Assembly (NCBI GenBank): GCA_032622095.1
Contig: CP136064.1
Location: forward strand, 182,820,209-182,884,208
Source of the DNA: Siphonodentalium dalli
Lineage: Eukaryota > Mollusca > Scaphopoda > Gadilida > Siphonodentaliidae
Reading direction: 5' to 3'
DNA: 64,000 nucleotides
Position 1 is the first letter of the stretch, and every line of letters begins with the position of its first letter. Positions 1 through 10,847 of this stretch are shown here, one piece after another. The notes below the pieces were generated by a model. The model searched no databases. It saw nothing but the letters and a program-made list of their open reading frames with translations, and had not been told where the DNA came from. The translations under genes were made by a program, and so were the position numbers.

Positions 1-453
1 GATGTACCCATAAGGAACAAAGAATTGGATTTGGATATAATTGGGTAGAGTGAAGAACGGACGGGCGAACTTCACAAATCATCCATCTGCAGAATAGAGC
101 CCAATAGTTCCCGTATTCTTCAGTTTATTTCCACAATAATTGTGTCGATTTTCAACATAAACTAAATTTGTTATTATAGCAGTAATGATAACAGTAAATG
201 ATAACTCTACTGATTCGCGAGCATTTTGAAATGTTGCGGTAGCGCATTGTTACACGCAATTAATTCGGTCGCACGCGCGCTATAACGTGTACGCTAACTA
301 TTCTGGGCGATACGGACATTTTTTTTTTTTTTTTTTTCGATAAATCACCGTTGAGCGTAATATGATTATAAAATGCGCTTGTCCAAATAGCCATAGCCCA
401 GCATATACGGTGTTTTACGCGCAATTTCACTCGTCCCCGATGTTAGTTTCTAG

Positions 454-465
454 AGGTCAAGGTCA
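454..465 (+). promoter_or_regulatory. Tandem AGGTCA half-sites (nuclear-receptor-like)
   Basis: Two AGGTCA hexamers lie head-to-tail with no spacer, and a similar pair (GGGTCA then AGGTCA) sits at 666-677, with a lone half-site at 649-654. TCAAGGTCA is the known extended half-site of monomeric nuclear receptors such as the NR5 and ERR groups. They recur in each unit about 2.7-2.9 kb upstream of the gene. Such motifs are also common by descent in dispersed animal repeats, so a regulatory role is only a possibility. Confidence 0.3.
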
Positions 466-682
466 CATTGAGATCATGGTCCCACGTCGGCTACAGGCCC
501 AGGAATATAGGTATGTAGAGGCCTCCCTGTGACCTGCAGTTTTAACAGGGACAGCCATATTGTGCTCTGCATATTGTCATAAGCGCGTACATCGCTATAT
601 ATAACTCGCAAAATTAGACCTTGAAATCGCCATGATGTCGAGTATCAGAGGTCAAGGTAATCTTAGGGTCAAGGTCATTGAA

Positions 683-703
683 CCCCACCCCCACCCCCAC
701 CCC
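683..703 (-). other. G-quadruplex-capable motif, unit 1
   Basis: Four C runs of 4, 5, 5 and 4 bases are separated by single A residues, giving four G runs with one-base T loops on the minus strand. Short loops make this a strong G-quadruplex candidate. It recurs at 8748-8768, 16827-16846 and 32198-32217; in units 3 and 4 the first run is shortened to three. Confidence 0.7.
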
Positions 704-1531
704 ATCAACTTGAATGACATCAAGTCCGGGTGAGGTGCGAAACCTTCCTGGCCCGCGAAGTCAACCCATGGTCGGATGGACTCCAAATCGTATGTCTCAC
801 GCTGCCATCAACGGCGAGCAGCATGTTTAAAAAAAGCCCGCGTTCCGATGTTGACGAGAATTACCGGCTATGCCTGGTTGCACGCTAATTTCTTTCACGC
901 GATAGGAACTCGTGAAAGCTGTCCGCCTTTCAGGGCAGATTGGTGCGAGATTTATCTGGAGCGAAGGGTAAATCCCACTGAGATGCGGGTGCTTTCTTCA
1001 AAAACGCGATAACTATGCGATGGCATAATGTACGAGGACGCGATGTGCATCTCTGGAAAGGGCACACCCTTGGCTATTTAACTGGGGTGAGCAAATTGTG
1101 AAGTAGACGCGTTATCAATGTTTTTTTCTCATATATTTTTTTGCGAAAACGTTTATCGTTTATATTTACATGTAATGATAATGCCTACACATGACGAATT
1201 CCACCCCTCCTATTTTGTGATACTGGCTCTGATAAAGCGTATTATTATTATAATGTTTTTGCAAACCCTCATGAGGGATGATGTTTGATGAGCAGTGACT
1301 AGACCATTGTTAGATTCGTATGATACAGAACGTGGGCATATTCAGAATTATATTTACTATGCATCAAACAATGAGCCACAAAGTTCTTACTGGTTCGTCT
1401 TCTGTGTGCCATATTGCGTGTGGCGGACAGCACATAATGTTGCATAATAAATAAACCATATTAGTTTACATATATATCTACTGTGACACATAAAAGTTCT
1501 CGAATCGTGTGGAATTCTTGAACGTAACACA

Positions 1532-1872
1532 CACTCTTATGACTAATGTGTAGGTTTTCTACACAAAATGTGTAGCCCTGCTACACAATCATTATTCAAT
1601 TTTGATCTTAAACATATTTGTGTAGTATATGTGTAGTTTCATATTCGTACACAAATTGTGTAACAATTTTTACACATAAATGGGTAAATTTTTACACATT
1701 TATACACAACAGCTCTATGTTCTTACACAATTGTGTGTAACAAAATATACACATTATGTGTAGAACGGCACTTGGTCAATGTATTTGTATGTAAAACTAC
1801 ACATTGCTATGTGTATTAACCGGGTTTACACATTTGATGTGTAATCGTTTCTACACATTAGTTATAAGAGTG
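1532..1872. mobile_element. 341-bp palindromic inverted-repeat element, unit 1
   Basis: The ends are near-perfect 22-bp inverted repeats (CACTCTTATGACTAATGTGT at the left, the complement at the right with one mismatch). The interior is packed with short alternating TGTGTA and TACACA motifs, so most of the element can fold on itself. A possible 2-bp CA duplication flanks it. It has no coding capacity and looks like a miniature inverted-repeat transposable element. Confidence 0.7.
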
Positions 1873-2737
1873 CATCCTCTCTATCTGAAATAGAATTAAG
1901 AGGTTTCCACGACTGGGCTATGTCAGGAGGTGGACAGTTTAGACGAACTTACGCAGAAAACTGCTTAATTAATTGTCTTCAGAGAGCAGATTCCTTCAGG
2001 GTGTACACTAGCTTAACAATAGGGTAGTTTACTGTGTAAGTCTGTCTAAACATTCCACATCCTGACACAGCTCAGGCGTGTAAACCCCTCAAAGATTATT
2101 ATGCGATGAGATAAATATTATATTGGAACCACTCAATTGTGTATAAAATGATTGACAACACACCTGGTGCACGATACGACACTGCGAGTGGTTTATCAAC
2201 ATTTAGTATATAATAAGTATGGATGTTTATAATCGCGATTAACGAATGAAATGCTTGGCATAATAAGTAAAAGAGTTTCTCGTTGATCACGAGCAACGAT
2301 CTGTTACTGTGAACAAATACTACCCGTCAATTCTGTTGGGCAGAAAACTGAATACCGTTTACAGGAGAATTTGCGTAACACCAGATTCATGGTCCGGTGG
2401 TTGGTGCCACTTCAGATGGCGGTTGAAGTTAGACGCATGTTTCGTTGTGTATCCATGCACACATTTCGCGCTGGTGAGAGTGTGTATAAGACACAAGTCT
2501 GACATAAAATATAATAGCTTGTATCTTATCTTCATTCGTTGTCCAATCCGTGTGGGCATCTTTAACATGTTAAACTAAAACAACTATATATATTAATCTT
2601 GGCTGTAGTCGGTATACGCGTATTTGTCTGACCAATTTTCGTTGCCATATATAAGACTACGTTCACACGGCTGGAAAAACTTCATGGACAATTCTCATGA
2701 ATTTATTCAAAAATGGCTATCTGTTGCAAAAACATTT

Positions 2738-2740
<3 letters not shown>

Positions 2741-2776
<36 letters not shown>
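2741..2776. repeat. AT dinucleotide microsatellite
   Basis: Eighteen AT copies in unit 1. The same site is 10806-10841 in unit 2 (same length) and 18883-18908 in unit 3 (thirteen copies). It creates a spurious ORF of alternating Ile-Tyr. Confidence 0.95.
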
Positions 2777-2782
<6 letters not shown>

Positions 2783-3192
2783 ATCGCTTATTATAGCAAT
2801 GAAATTCCAGGAATTATTACACTAGATCTTGCCAGATAGGCTCATTTCGGACAAATGTCACTTATATAACAACCAAAAGTAAACGGGGAGGCATGTACAG
2901 TATGTAAGATGTTCATGTTTTCAGAGCACTCTACGTCGAATTGCCTGCAAAATTTAACGTACCCAAAGTCCATCAGATTATACCCCATGTCATCCCCGTC
3001 GTGAAAGTAATCACCGAATCATTCGATACACAGCGTAAGGTTATTATCGACAATACACGTGGCATATTACTCATTGTTTAAATTCGCAATAATATTCAAA
3101 CTATAATCGGCTTGTTCGTGTGTCGATCTCTCCTATTCTTGTAATAGCAGGATTTTTGGGTAAATTTTCATGACTATACAGTGATTCGCCAT

Positions 3193-3406
3193 GGTTATCC
3201 GAATGAGTTCGGCCTATCCTAATCCATGATCCACACAATACGGACCAATAATGCTAATTTCCTTTTATGATGTCTTATTCTCCGGGATTATCCGAATGAT
3301 TTCAGCCTATCCCAATCCAAGATAACTGCCAAAATAAAGTACTGTCTTTGTGGTGTCATATTAGCGTCGGACATGCCAGGTTATCCGGAACAGGACACTA
3401 TAAATA
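3193..3406 (+). promoter_or_regulatory. Promoter of the ShKT-type peptide gene, unit 1
   Basis: A TATA box (TATAAATA, 3399-3406) lies about 70 bases upstream of a strong splice donor. Upstream, a module containing TTATCCGAATGA and CCTATCC occurs at 3193-3230 and 3285-3322, with a partial third copy at 3378-3394. They are spaced about 92 bases apart, as repeated binding sites might be. The block recurs in units 2 (TATA 11464-11471) and 3 (TATA 19531-19538). The diverged copy near 39735 keeps only one module and no TATA box. Confidence 0.6.
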
Positions 3407-3429
3407 AGGTGCACATTGGAAGAACAAAT

Positions 3430-3477
3430 CAAACAATTCATACTTACAGCAGGCGAACATACCTCGCGGTACTAAAG
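3430..3477 (+). other. Non-coding exon 1 of the peptide gene, unit 1
   Basis: The exon end is set by a consensus donor: AAAG followed by GTAAGT, with GT at 3478-3479. The start is inferred as about 25-30 bases after the TATA box and is uncertain. No ATG in frame with exon 2 is present, so it is taken as 5' UTR. Equivalent exons end at 11542, 19609 and, in the diverged copy, 39888, all followed by GTAAGT. Intron 1 runs from 3478 to 4105. Confidence 0.6.
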
Positions 3478-4118
3478 GTAAGTCAATGCTCTACCATACA
3501 CGCTTCAGGAATACGTCCATACACTGGCAAATTTTGCCTGTATTTGAATGTACAATTCGTTTCAGATGCGATGATATTTATCAGCAATTCAAAGACATTC
3601 CGCATAGAGCGGTCTGAATAGAACATCTTTCATGAGCAGCCAAAAAGTTGTTATTTTTTAAATGAAGGATATGCTAGATCGACAAATACATGTAAGAGTG
3701 TTCTCATCCTGTAAAATTTGTTCGGAATTTTAAAGGGACATCACCCACTTTAATCTTGAAATAAAGAGCGCTCTCTCGTGACGGTGCGTACAGTTAAAAA
3801 AAGACCCGATAAACCTCTGTCGCTTTGTCCTGTCGTTTCAAAAAATTATACGAAGTGGTTATATAAATATTTCATTCATCTGCCTGCGTATGGCTATGTT
3901 ATCCGACAGAAAGTTGACCATAGCTAGCAAATTGAACATAGTTATTTTTTTTGCATCTGTCACGTCCCAGGGTCACAACAATTATATGTGCACACGCCAT
4001 ACTTGGGCATATGTACCCTTTAAATACTCTTGAAAGACTAACACTGAAATACCACACGATTTGGTGATACATGTAGTATACTCATTTCGAAATTTTATTT
4101 TTCAGAGAAATAATTGTG

Positions 4119-4577
4119 ATGCAGATGTATACAAAAGTTGCGTTCATTTCGGTGATCTTCTCAATAATAATGCTTGATGTATTTGGGGAACAAAGCTACG
4201 TTACGACCGACGAAATGGATCAACTGTATGCACGACTATCCCGCAGAGAAAATTCAAACGAAAAACACACATCAGACACCACAACGGGCGGCGGCGTACC
4301 GACCGAGAGAGACGATGAACCAATGGAAACAGCTAAGAGAAGGACTCAGATACAATTCGCGGATCTCATCCATGGGCCGGACACGAATGAGGGAGCCATG
4401 ACTCCCATGAGCGAAGCGCAGAGAATCAAACTATCCAAATGGTTAGCCGAACATTTAATGTACAGATACGGTCTTCAAGGGATAACACAGAACGTGCAGA
4501 GTGGATCAGCTATGTTCGACGTCGACGCTGAGATCCCAACAACAACGACAGCGGAACCATTTAAGTTCATAATTTAA
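4119..4577 (+). CDS. ShKT-type secreted peptide precursor, exon 2, intron 2 donor lost (unit 1)
   Basis: Exon 2 begins at 4106 after a pyrimidine-rich acceptor ending TTTTTCAG; the first ATG is at 4119. It codes a hydrophobic signal peptide (residues 1 to about 23), an acidic and polar propeptide, and a dibasic KRR site at residues 73-75 where a proprotein convertase could cut. Comparison with unit 3 and the diverged copy shows that exon 2 should end at 4560 with donor GT at 4561-4562. Here those bases are TT. Without splicing, translation runs five residues on to the stop at 4575-4577, giving a 152-residue secreted protein without the cysteine domain of exon 3. It is either a pseudogene or a truncated isoform. 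The upstream GTG at 4116 is not a plausible eukaryotic start. Confidence 0.75.
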   Translation: MQMYTKVAFISVIFSIIMLDVFGEQSYVTTDEMDQLYARLSRRENSNEKHTSDTTTGGGVPTERDDEPMETAKRRTQIQFADLIHGPDTNEGAMTPMSEAQRIKLSKWLAEHLMYRYGLQGITQNVQSGSAMFDVDAEIPTTTTAEPFKFII

Positions 4578-6082
4578 TCATGTTTAATCAGGGAATAGGT
4601 GCTGACAAAAGCGTACTTGAAAGTCTGAAAGTCATTTGACTCAACGAATGTCTGTGAACAATTAGCAACTGATCAGTTGAACAAGTTTGCCCGTCAGCTT
4701 TGCTGATCAACGCGGTACAAAACTCGAGACTATGCTAAGTGTGCCCATAGCTTATGTGACTTTGTGGGTTATGGTTTAGAATGCAGGTGTCTTGTCGAAG
4801 CCATATCAATTCGTGAGCTCTCTCCACAATACGTGATATAAACCCTATGTATTGTTGCCATATCAGGAACATAATGAAACTGAATGCTCTTGAATGTTCC
4901 GAGCAGAACAAACACTGGACCCATGTTTTCTTCTGAAACGATAAATTATATACGACATAAGTGAGTTCTTTTATGCGACATGTAGTATCTATAAGCAATA
5001 ATATATCAAGCTGTGTTTCTCTCGGTCGTTGGTGATCCGATCGTGCACTGACAGGAGCAATTAATCATTTGGTTTCATCTCAGTTCTGAACCCTGAACAT
5101 TACGAGCCGCTGCTTTAAGTAGGAGGTATTTTTCGTAAAGTTCAAGGACAAGTCACAGGACGCCTTCTATTTAAAGATGCGCTATATCTTCTCGACAGCA
5201 CTGGCAACAACAAACAAAAAATTAGATCGAACTTCTTTTCAATGCACGTTTCAACCACATTACAAATAAGACACAAAAACACCATTCTGGAATTGCATGC
5301 ATTTCACTTGAAGTGTTTTTAAAAGATATTTTCAAACAAAATTGATGTAAAGTCAGATAGCCACATTTCCTGTGCTGATTCATAGAACAAATTATTTCCC
5401 AGTGACCGAGGCTCCCCTTACCTGTTCTCGCTTACCAACGAATAATAGTTTATAGCCCCAAGTTTATGAAGAAAGTTCAGTGAAGAGATACAACATCTTT
5501 TTGATTTCTATTTTAAAGGCACGTGCGGCCTTAATTGTCGAAAATATTCATATTTGTTCCAAACACCGTAAACAGAAAAACATTAAAACGCATACAGTTT
5601 CGTTCATATACACCATGACCATCGCGTAAACAGCATGTTATCATAAAGACCTACTATATATTTTACCTAAGCAAGAGCCTGATTGTGTTACAGAAGACAG
5701 CACAATGCTACTGGCTAATCACACACAAATGGCATAAACGCTCTTTATTAGTTCCATATCAGGTATTCACCGACAAAGAACGCTCTTTATGTTTACAATC
5801 ATAATATAAACAAACACCAGAAAAGTAACTTTTTATGCTTTTGTTTACATAACAATGGTCAAACATATGACCATAACATACTGTTTATGCGATATTTCTT
5901 ATTTGTATACGGACAAAGTCTATCTACATTTTTATGTTCTTTCTGTTTGTGGCGGTTTTTTGACGGGTGGAGATATTTTCACAGGATACCCACCGCCAAG
6001 GCCAACCGTGTCTTTAACCATGTACAAAGAACTTAAATACAACGTGGTTATAATTGTTACTATACGCCTATAATTGTTTCAG

Positions 6083-6192
6083 TTCCCTGTGAAGATTCGT
6101 ATTCTGCCGCCAGATGCAACCAACTGAGGAGACTCTGCGATCGAGTCGTCAGGATCCAAATGAGATGCAGGGAAACGTGCGGTCTGTGCTGA
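6083..6192 (+). CDS. ShKT-type domain, terminal coding exon 3 (unit 1)
   Basis: A TTGTTTCAG acceptor precedes 6083. The exon opens two bases into a codon, matching the one base left by exon 2 at the donor used in the other copies, and codes 35 residues before TGA at 6190-6192. It holds six cysteines spaced C-x8-C-x6-C-x9-C-x3-C-x2-C with Asp two residues after the first and TCGLC at the end, which is the ShKT signature. ShKT domains occur in secreted animal peptides and as appendages of secreted enzymes. The Lys-Tyr pair typical of potassium-channel-blocking members is absent between cysteines 3 and 4, so channel blocking is not predicted. In this unit the exon is cut off from exon 2 by the lost donor. 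Confidence 0.8.
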
Positions 6193-6641
6193 ATCACCAA
6201 TAACTTCTAAACAGTGCTATTCACGATGAGATGTCATGACAAAAATCATCGAACAGACATGCAAGGTCTTCACACGATGATATTCACCGGGATAGACGGA
6301 GCATCGCCTGAGAAGTAGCACAGGACTGTTTCACTGTTTCCGTTGGTGGTCCCTGTTCAGACAATTCTAATATATTTCTCTTCTTAGTTAATCAACGCTC
6401 CAACATCATTACCAATACACGTGTATAGTTTTCCACGTATATTTAGTCGAAGATACCGGGCAACGGAATTTGTTATGTACATGTATGCTCATGTTCTAAT
6501 GTTCAGGTATCTATACACGTTGCTCTATGTGTTTAACTAATGTGTCTCCATGATACCCTGCAATGACACCCTACGATGGTCGTTTGCATAAATGTTTCTT
6601 TTTATCTACCACAATCATGTCATCAACTGTATTGTAAATTT

Positions 6642-6647
6642 AATAAA
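6642..6647 (+). terminator. Poly(A) signal of the peptide gene, unit 1
   Basis: AATAAA about 450 bases after the stop codon. The surrounding sequence is conserved in the diverged copy (54703-54708) although much neighbouring non-coding DNA has drifted. Equivalents lie at 14707-14712 and 30088-30093. Confidence 0.55.
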
Positions 6648-7298
6648 TGCATTGTACATATCTAACTCTGACTTTCAATTCATGACCACTTTGTCAATGA
6701 CCCATTGTTCCACACTGTGCTGTTGGATCCTTGTGTCTCCTATGTTATATACTACGCAGCTCACTTCAGGAGATGAGGGCTATATTCAGAACGGAAATGT
6801 TGATAGATGGTGAAATCGTGTCAGGCATTCTCAAAATGGATTGTCTTTTGGGGAAATTTCAAAATGTCAAATAATGCGGATAGTCTTGTCCTTTGCAAAT
6901 GTCTCCAAAGTTCAAAGACAAACTTAGAAGAATAATTTAAGAGTGTTTAATCTCCAAAGTTTTCAAATCAGCATCATTCGACAAGAATAGCCCAAGACGT
7001 TGTGAGAGAATGACCTGTCACGCCACAAAAACATATTAAGAATGCTAAAGTTACCCCGATAAATAGATAGAATGTTCAAGTGTGTGAACTGGTTAACGTT
7101 GTCGCACAAGTTGTACCTGACGGCATGATAAACGAGTGACATAATGTTAACCTGTTTACCAACTGTGTCGTCCTATGTTCATTTCACACCAAAACAACTG
7201 GCACAGACGAAGCTTCTATATGATCAACCTGAAAAAATACCCGAATGAATAACGTCTGGTTGAATGGCTATCGATAAGAAATTGCCATCAGGGTTATC

Positions 7299-7442
7299 TA
7301 AGAAATGAATGTAGTGGGTGTGTGTTATTGTGGGATACGGCGCTGTGGTCATTTGGGGCACATTGTGTGAACCGCGAACTGTGCCCCCAACGACCACTGC
7401 GCCGTATCGCCCAATAATGCACACCCATTAATTCATTTCTTA
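7299..7442. mobile_element. 144-bp hairpin element, unit 1
   Basis: Two arms of about 60 bases are inverted copies of each other around a short centre. The outer ends are TAAGAAATGAAT and its complement; inner landmarks are GTGGGTGTG, GGCGCTGTGGTC and GGGGCACA. It recurs at 15364-15507 and 30745-30888, and as a diverged version at 55377-55512 ending in perfect GTAGTGGGT repeats. It is either a small palindromic transposable element or a structured non-coding sequence; the arms create a meaningless minus-strand ORF. Confidence 0.65.
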
Positions 7443-7959
7443 TATTTATATTTATATAACATTTTGATTATTTGTTCCCATACAGAGCTGCGTGTGTGTA
7501 TTATTATTTATTTTCAAAAAATCTGCCGATAATTTGTGACTAGCCCACGCAGCACACAACGACAGTGAAATTTAAGAGTTCAAAGCACTTAACAATGATA
7601 TCTAACGTGATAGATATAAATAACTGGTTTCAGAAGCAATTCGGCTGCACTTTGAAAAGTACGCCCAATTATTCTGCTGATCACTTTAAGTGATTATGTC
7701 AGATTAGGCCAACAATCTGTGAAGTCGTGTCCGTGTTACGGTCTGTGTGTTATTGGGGTATCAAACGAGTGACCAAATTGACAGTTGACCTATCACCCTG
7801 GACAGGATTTAGTTTAACACAGACGGGCTATGTAAATATATGACGCGTCCACTTGATAGATTATGTATTAGGACATAATTGGGTAGAGGGAATTACACAT
7901 AGGATGTCTCACTCGATCTACATTGTTGTTATAATAACGTGTGTAATTATATGGGGAGA

Positions 7960-8050
7960 GGGGCTATCTAAGTTGTATAACTTGTGCCCCAATCCCATTT
8001 GTACATAAATGATACAATAAAATATGTTTAAACTAACAAACAAACAAAAA
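7960..8050 (+). repeat. Retroposon-like 3' tail at the unit end
   Basis: A short hairpin (GGGGC...AAGTTGTATAACTT...GCCCC, 7960-7990) is followed by AATAAA and an A-rich stretch with CAAACAAACAAAAAAA. This arrangement resembles the 3' end of a SINE or LINE. It lies just beyond the point where homology to the diverged copy ends, so it probably belongs to the recent units only. It recurs near 16115 and 31495. Confidence 0.35.
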
Positions 8051-9596
8051 AATCAGCATTTTAAATGATGTACCCATAAGGAACAAAGAATTGGATTTGG
8101 ATATAATTGGGTAGAGTGAAGAACGGACGGGCGAACTTCACAAATCATCCATCTGCAGAATAGAGCCCAATAGTTCCCGTATTCTTCAGTTTATTTCCAC
8201 AATAATTGTGTCGATTTTCAACATAAACTAAATTTGTTATTATAGCAGTAATGATAACAGTAAATGATAACTCTACTGATTCGCGAGCATTTTGAAATGT
8301 TGCGGTAGCGCATTGTTACACGCAATTAATTCGGTCGCACGCGCGCTATAACGTGTACGCTAACTATTCTGGGCGATACGGACATTTTTTTTTTTTTTTT
8401 TTCGATAAATCACCGTTGAGCGTAATATGATTATAAAATGCGCTTGTCCAAATAGCCATAGCCCAGCATATACGGTGTTTTACGCGCAATTTCACTCGTC
8501 CCCGATGTTAGTTTCTAGAGGTCAAGGTCACATTGAGATCATGGTCCCACGTCGGCTACAGGCCCAGGAATATAGGTATGTAGAGGCCTCCCTGTGACCT
8601 GCAGTTTTAACAGGGACAGCCATATTGTGCTCTGCATATTGTCATAAGCGCGTACATCGCTATATATAACTCGCAAAATTAGACCTTGAAATCGCCATGA
8701 TGTCGAGTATCAGAGGTCAAGGTAATCTTAGGGTCAAGGTCATTGAACCCCACCCCCACCCCCACCCCATCAACTTGAATGACATCAAGTCCGGGTGAGG
8801 TGCGAAACCTTCCTGGCCCGCGAAGTCAACCCATGGTCGGATGGACTCCAAATCGTATGTCTCACGCTGCCATCAACGGCGAGCAGCATGTTTAAAAAAA
8901 GCCCGCGTTCCGATGTTGACGAGAATTACCGGCTATGCCTGGTTGCACGCTAATTTCTTTCACGCGATAGGAACTCGTGAAAGCTGTCCGCCTTTCAGGG
9001 CAGATTGGTGCGAGATTTATCTGGAGCGAAGGGTAAATCCCACTGAGATGCGGGTGCTTTCTTCAAAAACGCGATAACTATGCGATGGCATAATGTACGA
9101 GGACGCGATGTGCATCTCTGGAAAGGGCACACCCTTGGCTATTTAACTGGGGTGAGCAAATTGTGAAGTAGACGCGTTATCAATGTTTTTTTCTCATATA
9201 TTTTTTTGCGAAAACGTTTATCGTTTATATTTACATGTAATGATAATGCCTACACATGACGAATTCCACCCCTCCTATTTTGTGATACTGGCTCTGATAA
9301 AGCGTATTATTATTATAATGTTTTTGCAAACCCTCATGAGGGATGATGTTTGATGAGCAGTGACTAGACCATTGTTAGATTCGTATGATACAGAACGTGG
9401 GCATATTCAGAATTATATTTACTATGCATCAAACAATGAGCCACAAAGTTCTTACTGGTTCGTCTTCTGTGTGCCATATTGCGTGTGGCGGACAGCACAT
9501 AATGTTGCATAATAAATAAACCATATTAGTTTACATATATATCTACTGTGACACATAAAAGTTCTCGAATCGTGTGGAATTCTTGAACGTAACACA

Positions 9597-9937
9597 CACT
9601 CTTATGACTAATGTGTAGGTTTTCTACACAAAATGTGTAGCCCTGCTACACAATCATTATTCAATTTTGATCTTAAACATATTTGTGTAGTATATGTGTA
9701 GTTTCATATTCGTACACAAATTGTGTAACAATTTTTACACATAAATGGGTAAATTTTTACACATTTATACACAACAGCTCTATGTTCTTACACAATTGTG
9801 TGTAACAAAATATACACATTATGTGTAGAACGGCACTTGGTCAATGTATTTGTATGTAAAACTACACATTGCTATGTGTATTAACCGGGTTTACACATTT
9901 GATGTGTAATCGTTTCTACACATTAGTTATAAGAGTG
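9597..9937. mobile_element. 341-bp palindromic inverted-repeat element, unit 2
   Basis: Same element at the same place in the unit as the copy at 1532-1872, carried along by the unit duplication and not an independent insertion. Confidence 0.7.
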
Positions 9938-10802
9938 CATCCTCTCTATCTGAAATAGAATTAAGAGGTTTCCACGACTGGGCTATGTCAGGAGGTGGAC
10001 AGTTTAGACGAACTTACGCAGAAAACTGCTTAATTAATTGTCTTCAGAGAGCAGATTCCTTCAGGGTGTACACTAGCTTAACAATAGGGTAGTTTACTGT
10101 GTAAGTCTGTCTAAACATTCCACATCCTGACACAGCTCAGGCGTGTAAACCCCTCAAAGATTATTATGCGATGAGATAAATATTATATTGGAACCACTCA
10201 ATTGTGTATAAAATGATTGACAACACACCTGGTGCACGATACGACACTGCGAGTGGTTTATCAACATTTAGTATATAATAAGTATGGATGTTTATAATCG
10301 CGATTAACGAATGAAATGCTTGGCATAATAAGTAAAAGAGTTTCTCGTTGATCACGAGCAACGATCTGTTACTGTGAACAAATACTACCCGTCAATTCTG
10401 TTGGGCAGAAAACTGAATACCGTTTACAGGAGAATTTGCGTAACACCAGATTCATGGTCCGGTGGTTGGTGCCACTTCAGATGGCGGTTGAAGTTAGACG
10501 CATGTTTCGTTGTGTATCCATGCACACATTTCGCGCTGGTGAGAGTGTGTATAAGACACAAGTCTGACATAAAATATAATAGCTTGTATCTTATCTTCAT
10601 TCGTTGTCCAATCCGTGTGGGCATCTTTAACATGTTAAACTAAAACAACTATATATATTAATCTTGGCTGTAGTCGGTATACGCGTATTTGTCTGACCAA
10701 TTTTCGTTGCCATATATAAGACTACGTTCACACGGCTGGAAAAACTTCATGGACAATTCTCATGAATTTATTCAAAAATGGCTATCTGTTGCAAAAACAT
10801 TT

Positions 10803-10847
<45 letters not shown>

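Larger units (their letters stand above)
1..8066 (+). repeat. Tandem array unit 1 (about 8.07 kb)
   Basis: This segment recurs head-to-tail from 8067 with very few substitutions, so it is the first visible unit of a large tandem array. Its start is only the window edge and the phase is arbitrary. It contains, in order, a poly-T run, nuclear-receptor-like half-sites, a G-rich motif on the minus strand, a 341-bp palindromic element, an AT microsatellite, a promoter, a three-exon peptide gene, a poly(A) signal, a 144-bp hairpin element and an A-rich retroposon-like tail. Outside these I see no coding signal in 1-3350, 4600-6050 or 6650-8066; the short ORFs there have no recognisable domain. Confidence 0.95.

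Noticed and set aside
776-1012. A 78-codon ORF conserved in all four units
   Set aside because: Conservation follows simply from the near-identity of the units. No domain, no signal peptide, and the start is not an ATG. No equivalent exists in the diverged copy, where this half of the unit is absent.
2624-2839. ORF with a run of alternating Ile-Tyr
   Set aside because: It is the translation of the AT microsatellite, and its length changes with repeat number in unit 3.
3373-3621. 82-codon ORF over the promoter and exon 1
   Set aside because: It reads across the TATA box and straight through the strong GTAAGT donor; the mature transcript would not contain it.
4174-4401. Overlapping +1-frame ORF within exon 2
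   Set aside because: It is a shadow of the secreted precursor frame, with no signal peptide and a different stop in each copy.
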